Positions 25,401 through 31,330 of a DNA stretch of 31,330 nt are shown one piece after another; position 1 is the first letter of the stretch; each line of letters begins with the position of its first letter. The notes beneath the pieces were generated by a model that searched no databases, was not told the DNA's origin, and saw nothing but the letters and a program-made list of their open reading frames with translations. The position numbers and the translations under genes were made by a program. Source of the stretch: a virus; IMG/VR virus record IMGVR_UViG_3300035157_000659, positions 1-31,330 of that record; one strand, written 5' to 3'.

Positions 25401-26819
25401 AGAGAATTGACCTTCGTATGGATCTGCAATACCCCAATCTTCTGATAGAGTTACACTATCTGTTATCAATCCTCTATCAATGGGAGTTGAGTAACCAATG
25501 AATGCAAACTCATCATAAGCAAAGGTTCTTAGGATACTACATCCACTTAATCCTGTTAATGTACCTGATCCAGTCCAATGATATTGGAACTTAAGATTAC
25601 TGTATGCACCAGACCAATTGAATAGAGTTGTCTCTCCTCCAACTACACTATCAGTTCTACACTCAGCAGATCCACCAGCACTGAATAGAGATCCAGATCC
25701 AGCACAATGCTGTCTGGTTATTGTTAGATCTTGACCACTGATATGAATAGATCCACTACCTTCCCAGAATCTAGGGAACGTTCCATCTCCTTGAGCATCA
25801 TAGAGACTGTATAGTGAATATGTACCTGTATTTGCTGGTGTATCTGTTTGCCATACCTCACCATTATCAAATTCACCAGCAGTGATTGGTTTGACTGTTG
25901 TACCAAGATCTTCCTGCTCATCATATTTGTAGAATATTAATCCACAATCTTCTGACTGTGGAATAATTGTAGATTCTTCATTGTACTCATGTACAAACTT
26001 CTCAACACCAGCACCTGCATATGAGGTGTTACCAGACATAATCTCACGACTTGTCTGTGAGTATATCTCTCCACCAGTTAGATCAAATAGTGTTGTCTTA
26101 TCTCCAAGTTCTGTAGAGGTCTTAGTCTCAGCGAGACCACTTGCAGCAAATAGACCACCTGAACCTGTTCTATTAGTAAGATAACTGTATGTGTTAAATT
26201 CGTGCCAAGGTGACGGTACTAAACGATGATATGACGTTGCACCTCTTACATCACCTATGTTGTATACAAATCCCCAAGACTCTTCTCCTCCGTCTTTGGG
26301 ATCTAGGATACCTCCAAAATCCAAAAGAGGATCGGGAACCAATTCGATGGAACCCAAATCCTCTTGTACAAATTCTACAAATAAATCTTCGTTCCAGTCT
26401 AATGTAGATCTTACTACAGAAGCACCAGATACAGTAATCCCACCAGAGCCTACCCAGAACGCACTACTACGCTCCATACCACCGCCCATTTCAAATAGGG
26501 ATCCATTACCATCCCAAATCTTTCTGATGCCTTCTAGGGCGGTAGAGGCAAGCAATGCAGTTCCAGTAGAGACATGAGAGGCAGGGCTCCATCTTTCAGT
26601 TGATCCACCAGATATGGTTGCTGTTCCAAATGGATAGTTATCTGCTGATACAGCTATCTCTCCGTAACTATCTTGACTTAAATTACTTTCTGCTTCTAAA
26701 TTTGTTGGAGCATCACCAATCGAACCATAATCATCCTGAACATTAAGTACGGTAACATCACCGTAACTTTCAGTTGAATATAGTGAAATAGTTGTATTGT
26801 CGTAAGTGTAGATGCTCAT
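16443..26819 (-). CDS. Giant repeat protein, probable tail fibre/adhesin (3458 aa)
   Basis: This single 10.4-kb frame is built almost wholly of repeats. From about residue 130 to 2450 a frequent module reads V-T-F-D-Y-N-E-S-S-I...DYG[LS][VI]...; I count at least 16 versions. It alternates with GSGSLF-T-x-G-G-A-A-E-S units and with a T-A-P-Q-F-I-G-N-T-Y-x-F-x-W segment (11 copies counted). A W-T-Q-E-E-I-D...KTQEEAGHV segment recurs three times plus a decayed fourth. The last 1000 residues use shorter GSGSITLSG units with T-N-P-P-E-x-T-x-L-Y linkers (7 copies). There is no signal peptide, membrane segment or known enzyme motif. The glycine-rich turns every 15-25 residues suggest an elongated beta-structure. 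Position among fibre and structural genes supports a virion fibre. No Shine-Dalgarno sequence is evident at the ATG, which follows a terminator. Confidence 0.8.
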   Translation of the reverse strand: MSIYTYDNTTISLYSTESYGDVTVLNVQDDYGSIGDAPTNLEAESNLSQDSYGEIAVSADNYPFGTATISGGSTERWSPASHVSTGTALLASTALEGIRKIWDGNGSLFEMGGGMERSSAFWVGSGGITVSGASVVRSTLDWNEDLFVEFVQEDLGSIELVPDPLLDFGGILDPKDGGEESWGFVYNIGDVRGATSYHRLVPSPWHEFNTYSYLTNRTGSGGLFAASGLAETKTSTELGDKTTLFDLTGGEIYSQTSREIMSGNTSYAGAGVEKFVHEYNEESTIIPQSEDCGLIFYKYDEQEDLGTTVKPITAGEFDNGEVWQTDTPANTGTYSLYSLYDAQGDGTFPRFWEGSGSIHISGQDLTITRQHCAGSGSLFSAGGSAECRTDSVVGGETTLFNWSGAYSNLKFQYHWTGSGTLTGLSGCSILRTFAYDEFAFIGYSTPIDRGLITDSVTLSEDWGIADPYEGQFSENWWYIWHEGDATSYGTMHVRTDPKVINDSTPENYFQPTNPGLSGTKGHNFNTYSFTWGHGFVQGGSLFGFGGSHEAAGYQPTEDTALFTYSGAYTNLQATFREVGTGSLFTVGGGVEKVTFDYNESSIVTFSDADYGLIENEATLVDQGSIIDPTVGEDDYGTVIWTSTVYPVTGVLQTSGTVADAVVFRDPTAGGSLFSASGAAEAVGFNDTESTALFDLYTSPAGIGNTYRFCWNAPPVTGGLFAIGGGVEKVTFDYSDSTVIPYSETDYGLIIDAATGIDYGLVTDPLTEGEERYGEVIYNAVTNSAQGTLTYSLTRDRWTQAEIDELLPTYETKPFGTFPQEGDEKTQEEAGHVRFKPIWGQFGRGSLYSIGGAAETVTFRPNTTGIFQIVGGRYYIGSMVATATFREIGSGGFSTIVGGAHSVTFDYNESSIVTFSTDDQGLVTDSTNYLTDHFDDGGVALPQEEEIDYGSVIYTETVYPVTGLIDLYTAPEWIGNTYRFVWRAPAGSGGIPTVGGAAESKTSTELGDSTTLFDIYTSPAGIGNTYSFCWNYTGVGNLPVTSGAAESVTFDYNESAIEVLVTDDYGLVTGSGTSIDQGLITEPTVDGEEDLGSVIWTSTTYPVTGLIDLTGGDVYAQVKVFIAGGSLFSTGGAAESKTSTELGDATTLFDLFTAPQFIGNTYCFIWNAPDGSGGLFSVGGAVESVTKIYDETCVVSYVTDDLGSIADAVVDSVDYGLISEPETQGEEDRGSLVWTSTATPFGSLQLSLTRPLWTQEEIDNLPLTYETEPFGTFPVAGQEKTQEEAGHVKYVPIFAQIGSGSIFTIGGASESAVYQPTEDTVLYDIFTAPQFIGNTYRFCWNAPFVEGGLFGIGGVAESVTFDYNESSINTYVIDDEGNIVDNATIFGEYGGLGVLTQGEEDYGSTEFLVTTYPLTGTLQTSGVSSSSVVFRDPTAGGSLFSAGGAAESKTSTELGEDTSLGDLSGTGILSRTRDWVGSGSLFTALGAVESATFDYNESSIVTFISDDYGLITDSPTTNIDQGLVTGHKVDGEDDYGSVIYTSTVYPVTGLIDLTGVGAGAKTNVYTGSGDLFTASGAVEVATVDYESVGLFDIFTAPQFIGNTYRFIWNAPPGSGGLFSVGGGVEKVTFDYNESSIVTFSDEDLGSVADSTNYLTDHFDDGLVSDPLTAGEVDYNTIIYSSTVYPVTGTITLDLERPYWTQEEIDAGLAPVRPNEFGKIPEAGDQKTQEEAGHVKYEPIYSHIGGGTLFTAAGAAESKSDTVTAGETGLFDIFTAPQFIGDTYRFCWNAPFVTGGLFSIGGAAESVTWDYNETSIVTFSDEDYGLVTTSGTSVDNGSIADQEDQGEEDYGTVLWTSTVTPYGTVTITTAPQFIGQTYRFVWRAPDGSGSLFATGGAAETKSSTEFGEDTSLGDLSGSGVIARSRDFIGSGSLFSTVGASECRTYDYNESSSLTFGTIDWGSVLDNTSALSEQLDYGLVTEPTVDGEVDYGTVIWSTNVDATAGTYTYSGAGTQTFTFGSFNGSGSLFTASGLAESVSVSPANDTTLFDIFTAPAFVGNTYCFIWNAPPGSGSLYSIGGGVERVTVDYNQSASIPYITDDYGQIVDAAPNPDVDYGLVSDPLSAGESDSGSIVWTAPTLAAQGTIHFGLSSDEAYVKYEPEWVEIGSGSIFTMGGAAECKSTTLLGEDTSLGDLSGSVYITLTRDFVGSGSLFSTGGAAESRAYAYNQSAGDVVDPLDYGYVIGNTTQPDADYGDLGVLTQGEIYYGTVINEGATPATSGEITLYGPGENEQGYQIARTKTYITSGSLFATGGAAEVAAMDYEAIGLFDIFTAPQFIGNTYSFSWQYYGSGNINSLGGAAESRTWHYSDTLPSTLINDNYGFVADTETQFDDWGNLNVLTQGEEDYGSNNTLAHPGLAASGTYTFGGEASTPFVWRGGCDGGTYVISGEGITRPTTALTGEGTAYIFTAPQFIGNTYSFVWRGGCEGGTLFSAGGASESTTTNPPEDTLLYTVGGTKVQKVTVSEVGSGSITLSGAVVDIRVKHWTGSGSITLSGTKAESFTPATAIGSGTLSTASGAAESITNADTGIGLFDITSSTTFARARDYIGSGSITISGEADVVIARAPYEGSGSITISGTKDESFSPATEVGTGSIFTIGGASESATVDYESTYLFTLLGNTHYVFSLRHIGAGSLFTSSGAAESTTTNPVENTTLHQIGGGCSESFTPATHVGAGSITLVGEGSENYTSAYTGSGTITISGEADLIYRVRFFGAGSLYTASGASESITTNPPESTQLYQIGGTKVESSTFREIGSGSITLSGAGSELYTGAFTGSGSITISGEVVFKLRYILTGSGNISTFGGSAEAVGTNPPEDTAIGTFSGVAVTDVTLVWVGQGSYYTSGAIPEPLITKHWTASGSLFTAAGAAESKTSTEVGEDTSLGDLSGIAVFRAAKDWVGSGSLWTAGGASESIGTNPPESTVLYTYVGAGIEKHTERWIGSGSFGGFSGAVSDVQRTFAEAGSGSITLSGSAIEKQTDDWVGSGSLFTTGGGAESTTTNPPENTVLYTWTGAGTEKHTERYVGDTAQYTASGNASVRFTPHYIGSGSLFTALGAAESICTSEVTTGIFTIYGAGAESKTFANYNGSGSITFSGTKAERFTPATEIGSGTATFSGISGTFLLINNIGSGSIYVSGQVTNIQIGRHWTGSGSLFTTGGSAEAISTNPPESTVLYTVIGDGSKSKTKVFTGTNTYIIDGQASVQWIPSWIGSGTVTASGIATESQTDDYTADGSATISGDSINTRSFTHVGTGSLFTASGAAESATVDYEDTTLYDVLGSANESFTRTGYIGSGSFGGFSGTATDIKLTYDPEEDTAQYTVSGEVTNIKRTFGYTAPYGSLFALGGGVESATVDYENILLTTIGGTAKVNFERGAYQGQGTITLTGESLNELRTFEPPYTFVTII
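20352..24431 (-). repeat. Long-period DNA/protein super-repeat inside the giant gene
   Basis: The H-V-[KR]-[YF]-x-P anchor recurs with its codons at 24318, 22953, 21615 and 20352 (plus-strand coordinates), giving spacings of 1365, 1338 and 1263 nt, all multiples of three (455, 446 and 421 residues). The W-T-Q motif recurs at 24429, 23064 and 21726 in step. The blocks keep the order of their smaller modules, so they look like whole-block duplications that later diverged. Confidence 0.75.
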
Positions 26820-26833
26820 CTATTACAAACAAT

Positions 26834-26860
26834 AAAAAGGGGTTGAATACCTCCAACCCC
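26834..26860 (-). terminator. Intrinsic terminator ahead of the giant gene
   Basis: GGGGTTG (26839-26845) and CAACCCC (26854-26860) form a 7-bp stem with an 8-nt loop. On the minus strand it is followed by five T (26838-26834). It ends the 341-aa gene transcript, and the giant gene starts only 15 nt past the T-run. Confidence 0.8.
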
Positions 26861-26889
26861 CTTCTGAATATACTTAATAGTATTAGTGA

Positions 26890-27915
26890 TCAGTCAAGGC
26901 TGATGTTCAATGTAACCTTAATTTGGTCACCGTTGTTCTGAATTGGGTATGGACCGTTTGTAAATCTTTCAGCGAACATTATGCTGCTGTAAAGAGTTAG
27001 GTTACCAGTTCCATCCAATGCAGGAGTTGTAGTAAATGTTGTAGTTGAAGGAGTACTGAAGATAGTGTATGTATTTTCAGTAGTTGTGGTGTTAGAAGAT
27101 CCACGTGCTATGTAAATAACATCGCCTGGTTGTAAACCATGAGCAGCAGTAGCAGTTGCAACTGTATAGTCAAGTGTAATACTTGGGTCAGTAGCACCCT
27201 GAATGTTATCAGTTAGAGCAACAGCAACGTTTGAAGCATCTACCATGTAGACACGGCGTGTAGCACGATCAATACCACCAACAACTGTACTACCAGGAAC
27301 AGCACTGTTTCCTCCGATAGTCATTCCAAGTGTGATGTTGTCCATAATGTTGGCGACATTAGGAAGTGTGATATAGTCGTTACCAATAACTCCAATACAC
27401 ACATTAGAAGCATCACCCTTTGTTAGGGTAGTAGCAGCAGCACCTGAAGCAGCATCAGCAACACCATGAACGGCAACAGGCATATTGTTTGCTCTTACGA
27501 TATAGTAACCGTATACATTACCAGCAGCAGCACTAAATGTGAAAGTCTGTTCTGGGTATGTAGCAGTAGTTACAACGTTAGCAGTAGAGTCTTGATTGAT
27601 TTTCCACTGACCACCATTTAGGAGGATACCATACTGACCTGTGTAATCGTATCTTGCTTCTGTACGATTGTTTACACAAGAAGGGTAATCTGTGTTAGGT
27701 GCAGTACCGTAACCGTTAGTATTACCATCAGCATATGGTTCAAAATATGCAGTCGCAGATGGGACATCTCCCTCTGCTGGAGTGGTGTCACTCGTATATA
27801 ACTTTAAAATTAGATCCCTTGGTGCATTGTCCTCACGATCCAAAACAAAGTTGTTCTGGTTCACGAGATAACGAAGTGACTCCAATTCGCCAATATTAGG
27901 TACTAGCAGTGCCAT
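26890..27915 (-). CDS. Virion structural protein, 341 aa
   Basis: The product starts MALLVPNIGELESLRYLVNQ, an opening I associate with a conserved virion structural protein of marine T4-like phages, followed by LILKLYTSDTTPAEGD. The remainder is Thr/Ala/Gly/Asn-rich, beta-structured and low in charge, with HGLQPGDVIYIARG near residue 264-277 and a C-terminal FTNGPYPIQNNGDQIKVTLNISLD that could be a capping strand domain. It has its own perfect TATAAATA late promoter, a GGAG 10 nt before the ATG, and a terminator behind it, so it is probably made in high amounts as a separate unit. A decoration, fibre or baseplate-periphery role is possible; the exact location is unknown. Confidence 0.7.
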   Translation of the reverse strand: MALLVPNIGELESLRYLVNQNNFVLDREDNAPRDLILKLYTSDTTPAEGDVPSATAYFEPYADGNTNGYGTAPNTDYPSCVNNRTEARYDYTGQYGILLNGGQWKINQDSTANVVTTATYPEQTFTFSAAAGNVYGYYIVRANNMPVAVHGVADAASGAAATTLTKGDASNVCIGVIGNDYITLPNVANIMDNITLGMTIGGNSAVPGSTVVGGIDRATRRVYMVDASNVAVALTDNIQGATDPSITLDYTVATATAAHGLQPGDVIYIARGSSNTTTTENTYTIFSTPSTTTFTTTPALDGTGNLTLYSSIMFAERFTNGPYPIQNNGDQIKVTLNISLD

Positions 27916-27956
27916 TTAATTTGTCTCCAAAAATCGTTGTGTTGCTTGCTTACGTT

Positions 27957-27964
27957 TATTTATA
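27957..27964 (-). promoter_or_regulatory. T4-type late promoter of the 341-aa structural gene
   Basis: The minus strand reads TATAAATA exactly, 41 nt upstream of the ATG at 27915. A second, one-mismatch version (GATAAATA) lies at 27984-27991 at the end of the preceding gene. Confidence 0.7.
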
Positions 27965-27989
27965 AAATAATCGTCCCACTGATTATTTA

Positions 27990-28694
27990 TCATAGGAAAA
28001 CTTTCAGGGATAGCATGAATCTCCTGATAGCGTTTACTTGGTCAACCCTAACTCTAAGCATATCTCCAGCAATTATGTTTGTATCCCATAAAGGTATGGT
28101 ATCGCTGAATGCTTTAAGGTTACCACTTATCTGTGGTTTATCACCACCACAGATAGTTTGGAAGTTAGGGAAATCATTGAATGTACATTTTTGTACATCT
28201 AGGATAATAACACCAACAGCATCAGCAGTTAGTGTCCACGACTGAATCTGTCCAGTAACATCAATTCCCAATTCTGCCTTAGGTCCTGTGTTCATATCGA
28301 CTGATCCACTACTATAAACAAAGTTAACTGTTCTAGTAAGATCAGCAGTTGTTGCCATCGCAACAATGAAACCAGTATCACCTAGATTTGGTGCTTCACC
28401 AAATGTTATTTGTGTTCCACTAACAGAATAATCGATACCTGGGTGTTGTATCTGACCGTTAATGGAAACAATTAATTGTGCTTCATCAGTGGGTGTATAT
28501 GCAGTACCATTATCAGATAAGTCAAATGTCTGCTTTACTCCATTAAATGAAGTTGTGATACTATCAAGAACAAGGTTATTGTTCTGTAAGTATTTAGCTG
28601 GAATATCATAGTTAACACCTACAGCATACTTTTTCTGAGCTTCAGAAACTACGCTATAGTTTTGAGATTGTACCGATACGTTATACGTAGGCAT
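27990..28694 (-). CDS. Virion structural protein, 234 aa
   Basis: The product starts MPTYNVSVQSQNYSVVSEAQKK and is beta-rich, with Y-T-P-T-D-E-A-Q-L-I-V-S-I-N-G-Q-I-Q-H-P-G near 66-86. That pattern (a strand followed by N-G-x-x-Q-x-P-G-x-D-Y) is common in tail and fibre proteins of marine T4-like phages. The second half contains VQKCTFNDFPNFQTICGGDKP, with two cysteines. There is no signal peptide or membrane segment. It overlaps the 111-aa gene by one base (TAATG), so the two products are probably made together, perhaps as partners. No precise assignment can be made. Confidence 0.68.
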   Translation of the reverse strand: MPTYNVSVQSQNYSVVSEAQKKYAVGVNYDIPAKYLQNNNLVLDSITTSFNGVKQTFDLSDNGTAYTPTDEAQLIVSINGQIQHPGIDYSVSGTQITFGEAPNLGDTGFIVAMATTADLTRTVNFVYSSGSVDMNTGPKAELGIDVTGQIQSWTLTADAVGVIILDVQKCTFNDFPNFQTICGGDKPQISGNLKAFSDTIPLWDTNIIAGDMLRVRVDQVNAIRRFMLSLKVFL

Positions 28695-29029
28695 TATGAA
28701 ACCCCAGGTGTTACTTCAAGTATTCCTTCTATTACTCGTGACTTACTACCAGATGGTGCAGTCAAAAGAATATCATAAACATACCTTCTAGCATCTAAGA
28801 GTGCTGAAGCAGCATTACCTAGACTAATAGAAAGTTGTCCATTATATCTATCTGGAAAGTCAACTGTAAAATCTGTAGAAGTAGATGAAGTATAACTCTT
28901 CTTGATTTTTGCTACAGCACTATAACCAGTAAGATTTAACGGGGTTGTGTTTGCTTCATTCTGAATATTAAAGGTCGCACTAAAGTCCGTTCCTTTTTCA
29001 CATATTAGGTTAATCGGAATAGCTGCCAT
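28694..29029 (-). CDS. Small virion structural protein, 111 aa, BppU-N-like pattern
   Basis: The product begins MAAIPINLICEKGTDFSATFNI, continues with LNLTGYSAVAKIKKSY, and ends RYVYDILLTAPSGSKSRVIEGILEVTPGVS. The order (short strand, L-T-G-[YW]-x-[AV]-x-[AF]-K-I-K, then R-Y-x-Y-D-I-x-L, then an E-G-x-x-x-V-x-P closing strand) resembles small baseplate or fibre-attachment domains such as the BppU N-terminal domain. The similarity is in pattern, and homology is not shown. It lies just after a weak terminator and is coupled to the 234-aa gene. Confidence 0.68.
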   Translation of the reverse strand: MAAIPINLICEKGTDFSATFNIQNEANTTPLNLTGYSAVAKIKKSYTSSTSTDFTVDFPDRYNGQLSISLGNAASALLDARRYVYDILLTAPSGSKSRVIEGILEVTPGVS

Positions 29030-29038
29030 CTTACATAT

Positions 29039-29066
29039 AAAGAACCCCTCACTATTTAGCGAGGGG
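29039..29066 (-). terminator. Possible weak terminator
   Basis: CCCCTC (29045-29050) pairs with GAGGGG (29061-29066). On the minus strand it is followed by TTCTTT, an interrupted T-run. It lies between the 80-aa gene and the 111-aa gene and may give partial termination. Confidence 0.55.
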
Positions 29067-29074
29067 GAAGTTTG

Positions 29075-29317
29075 TTAGGTTGAAGGTGGATTGGGAGGAG
29101 TAGCGACTGGTTTGTCCTCGGTAGCAGGTGGTCCCTCTAGTGGTGGTGCTTCCTCAAGAGTACCATCTAGCAATCCGATTGTTTCTAGTCCACCAACTAG
29201 TTTTGTTCTATACTCTCTGAGTCTAACCAACTCTGCTTCTGCCTTAGCGATCTTTTGGTTCGCATCAGTCAGTTGTTTTTCAAATTCCTCTTTCAAGGTT
29301 CCAGTATCCATTGCCAT
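29075..29317 (-). CDS. Small coiled-coil protein with Pro-rich tail, 80 aa
   Basis: Residues about 5-45 (EEFEKQLTDANQKIAKAEAE then LVRLREYRTKLVGGLE) form a clear heptad-type coiled coil. Residues 54-80 are Pro/Glu/Thr-rich and presumably disordered. This shape suits a small assembly or connector protein, or a trimerisation peptide, in the tail-fibre region. Two ATGs lie at the start (29317 and 29311); neither has a good ribosome site. It follows the 64-aa coiled-coil gene after a 44-nt gap that contains a late-promoter-like sequence. I do not recognise a family. Confidence 0.62.
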   Translation of the reverse strand: MAMDTGTLKEEFEKQLTDANQKIAKAEAELVRLREYRTKLVGGLETIGLLDGTLEEAPPLEGPPATEDKPVATPPNPPST

Positions 29318-29339
29318 AATTGTAAAGATCGATCTTACT

Positions 29340-29347
29340 TATTTATT
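29340..29347 (-). promoter_or_regulatory. Possible late promoter for the 80-aa gene
   Basis: The minus strand reads TATAATAAATA here, which contains AATAAATA (one mismatch from TATAAATA) at 29340-29347 and a TATAAT at 29345-29350, 22 nt before the ATG. It could be late-type or sigma70-like; no -35 box is convincing. Confidence 0.35.
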
Positions 29348-29361
29348 ATAGCACAGATCAT

Positions 29362-29556
29362 CTATCTTTGCATACCACGTATCATAGATTTCAAAACTTC
29401 TATCTCAGATTTAAGTTCTTCTATCTCTCTATCAGTCCTACCAGACTTAGCACGTGCTGTTCTTATCGCTTCAAATGTCTTGGTATCACTATTGATTATA
29501 GCACCTGTATTTGAGTCTCTATAAAGACTATCCTCACCTTGTACTTTTATATTCAT
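29362..29556 (-). CDS. Small coiled-coil protein, 64 aa
   Basis: The N-terminal half (MNIKVQGEDSLYRDSNTGAI) forms short strands, with the pattern L-Y-R-D-x-x-T-G-A-I-I-N-x-D seen in several phage structural peptides. The C-terminal half (REIEELKSEIEVLKSMIRG) is a strong coiled coil with regular Leu/Ile spacing. It is coupled to the large upstream structural gene by a one-base TAATG overlap, so the two are probably made in step. It may be a small neck, fibre-joint or assembly peptide. No function can be assigned with certainty. Confidence 0.65.
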   Translation of the reverse strand: MNIKVQGEDSLYRDSNTGAIINSDTKTFEAIRTARAKSGRTDREIEELKSEIEVLKSMIRGMQR

Positions 29557-31330
29557 TAGAAGGATGCTACTGCTCTTAGGTCTTGCAACTTAGGTACGTA
29601 TGATGGGTTATCCGAATTCATAACAACCTTAACAGCAAACGAAGTAAATTCAGGTAAATTAGAAACACTAAATGGAATCTCTTGATATGACTCCTGTTTT
29701 TCAAATAGACCAGAAATCTCATTTTCAGCAGATGCAGATAATTCTATATCAGATTTACCATCTACATTAAAGTACTTCCACTCAATATCATCAAAGTTAG
29801 TTTCACTTGATTCCTCTTTATATTTGTAAAGAACCTTGATATCACTAATGTTTCTCACATTAGCAGTGATCTTAACATCAATAGATGTACCAGCATTATC
29901 TAAAGCAATTTCTTTGGTAACATACTTAGATACTCCAGAAGTATTCTTAGAAGAATCTTCAGACACATATCCAATACCATCTTGATATTCAATAGAATTA
30001 ACTTCCCACCAATCAGAAGTATTTGCTGCTTGACCAACATATTGAAGATAATCACCAACTCTGAATACATCCGCTACCTGATCAGAAGGTGTTGCTGCCC
30101 TAGCATATGCAGATCCACCAGTCACTTTAGATGTAAAGTCATTGTTAATAGGTTGTTTGTTATTAAAGATGACCAATTCCTGATCCTTAGCATCCCAATC
30201 AACAATAATACCACTTATCTTATCAAGATATAATTCATCGTCTGTTATAGATGCATTCTCATTGATATTATATGCATTAAGTGTTGTATTAACTGTAAAT
30301 GATGGTACTACTTCAGTTGAACCAGCATTTGTTATAGTAACACCAGTCAATGTTGTCTGTGAACTAAAGGTCAATGCCTCAGTTGCTTTAAATTGACCAT
30401 TATTCAATAACTTAATGGTTACTGTGCTAGTTGAACCATCCCAAGCAAGAACCTTACCGTTTCCTCCTTGCAATCCAGCAATTTCAGATGTGGTTGTATT
30501 AGTTGTAGAATCTACACTTTGACCAACTGTAATATCAGTTCCACTATGACCAGTGATAACAAATGTAAAGATCTTATACATTCTAATCTTCTGATTCTGT
30601 CTACCATACCTAGATTCCTTTCCAGTAGGATTCTCTATTCTGTTAGAGATTGTTTTAACAGAACTAGTCCTTAAATCAACCAAAGGAGATAATGTTGTAG
30701 AAGTAGATTCAAGATCTAATTTATAGATCAAAGAATTAGAAATATCATTCCTCAATTCATTAATCCTAGATGCTACGACCTTTTGATTAATGAAGAAATG
30801 TTCTTGACCAATAAATGTCTTCTCATAATCAGACTGTGAATATGAAACATAATTAACAGATCCACTATCCACAGGAATAACATTAGTTGTTTTAACTGAA
30901 GAATTAATAGATGTTTGTGGGAATGAAATGTAACCTATATCAGCATATAATTTTTCATACTTTCTGTTAGTTGCAATCAATCCAGCAGATGTACCACCAA
31001 TAGCATTAGAAGATGCTTGTGTGGGAGATACAATATTAAATGTATCAATACCACAATTCTCAACAGGGAACAATCTTGTATTCAAAGAAGAAGCACTAAC
31101 ACCACCAACTTCAATCATATCTTTAAAGAATACAAAGGACTTACCTCCATCTTCAAATCCATGATCTCTATGTGTTACTTCCACATAAGTATTATTTCCT
31201 CTAAATCTCTTTAATGTACCACTACTACTAGACTCACTACTTGTACGAATAGAAGAAGCATACATCTTCTCATATCCTACTGGTTTATTAGTAAGTAATA
31301 GACTACCTGATCTAGAAACATCAAATTCTG
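29556..31330 (-). CDS. Large virion structural protein, C-terminal 590 residues (partial, cut by window edge)
   Basis: The frame has an ATG at 31265, but reading upstream it stays open to the window edge, with plausible codons (FDVSRSGSLLLTNKPVGYEK), so the gene very probably starts outside. The visible part is Ser/Thr/Asn-rich and beta-structured. It includes a helical segment with FFINQKVVASRINELRNDISNS, then SPLVDLRTSSVKTISNRIENP, a pattern I associate with large tail or baseplate-region proteins of marine T4-like phages. The C-terminus (SFAVKVVMNSDNPSYVPKLQ then DLRAVASF) is a compact strand-rich end found in many such proteins. Its one-base overlap with the 64-aa gene marks it as the upstream member of that operon. 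The exact role is unknown. Confidence 0.7.
   Translation of the reverse strand, partial: EFDVSRSGSLLLTNKPVGYEKMYASSIRTSSESSSSGTLKRFRGNNTYVEVTHRDHGFEDGGKSFVFFKDMIEVGGVSASSLNTRLFPVENCGIDTFNIVSPTQASSNAIGGTSAGLIATNRKYEKLYADIGYISFPQTSINSSVKTTNVIPVDSGSVNYVSYSQSDYEKTFIGQEHFFINQKVVASRINELRNDISNSLIYKLDLESTSTTLSPLVDLRTSSVKTISNRIENPTGKESRYGRQNQKIRMYKIFTFVITGHSGTDITVGQSVDSTTNTTTSEIAGLQGGNGKVLAWDGSTSTVTIKLLNNGQFKATEALTFSSQTTLTGVTITNAGSTEVVPSFTVNTTLNAYNINENASITDDELYLDKISGIIVDWDAKDQELVIFNNKQPINNDFTSKVTGGSAYARAATPSDQVADVFRVGDYLQYVGQAANTSDWWEVNSIEYQDGIGYVSEDSSKNTSGVSKYVTKEIALDNAGTSIDVKITANVRNISDIKVLYKYKEESSETNFDDIEWKYFNVDGKSDIELSASAENEISGLFEKQESYQEIPFSVSNLPEFTSFAVKVVMNSDNPSYVPKLQDLRAVASF

Noticed and set aside
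16443-26819. CRISPR array
   Set aside because: The repeats are in-frame, of variable length and spacing, and coding; there are no regular short direct repeats with unique spacers.

Overview
The window looks like part of the genome of a T4-like marine myovirus, most likely a cyanophage of Prochlorococcus or Synechococcus; a related T4-like phage of SAR11 bacteria is not excluded. The evidence is the T4 head and neck gene order gp17-(cargo)-gp16-gp15-gp14-gp13, several very large virion proteins of the marine T4-like type, AT-rich DNA, tight 1-nt and 4-nt gene overlaps, and T4-type late promoter sequences (TATAAATA). No tRNA, insertion sequence, integrase or CRISPR array is visible.

Layout. 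(1) 1-6753, minus strand: the morphogenesis block. Read in transcription order from the right it holds a conserved hypothetical protein, the neck proteins gp13 and gp14, the sheath terminator gp15, the small terminase gp16, eight small cargo genes and then the 5' end of the large terminase gp17, cut by the left window edge. The cargo comprises a 46-aa protein, a 2OG-type oxygenase, a protein with an internal duplication, two tiny proteins, a one-pass membrane protein, a staphylococcal-nuclease-type thermonuclease and a second 2OG oxygenase. (2) 6754-6848: a compact divergent control region with a near-consensus sigma70 promoter and two inverted repeats. (3) 6849-9640, plus strand: a four-gene translationally coupled cassette, with one possible Sm-like protein followed by three proteins of 2OG-Fe(II) oxygenase fold (one with a lost metal site). 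It is closed by a bidirectional terminator at 9631-9656. (4) 9662-31330, minus strand: tail, fibre and virion genes. In transcription order these are a large structural protein cut by the right edge, two small coiled-coil proteins, two small structural proteins, a 341-aa structural protein, a 3458-aa repeat protein occupying a third of the window, a 69-aa protein like the N-terminal domain of the phage major tropism determinant, a 2023-aa structural protein and a 112-aa hypothetical protein.

How the parts work together. The left block makes and docks the DNA-filled head (gp16 and gp17 package DNA; gp13 and gp14 form the neck; gp15 caps the tail). The right block supplies host-contact and tail components. 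The plus-strand cassette points against the late genes and has a host-type promoter, so it is probably expressed earlier. Its enzymes, together with the two oxygenases in the terminase block, suggest a strong investment in 2-oxoglutarate/Fe(II)-dependent modification of an unknown substrate.

The most unusual items are the hierarchical repeats of the 3458-aa protein, a plastocyanin-like His/Cys-His-Met copper-site pattern and a Tyr/Trp/Asn-rich insert in the 2023-aa protein, the Sm-like plus oxygenase cassette with its palindromic control region, and a GxGY-repeat insertion in neck protein gp14. Gene identities given as gpN are recognised from sequence by eye, not by database search. No gene-free stretch exceeds 300 bases.
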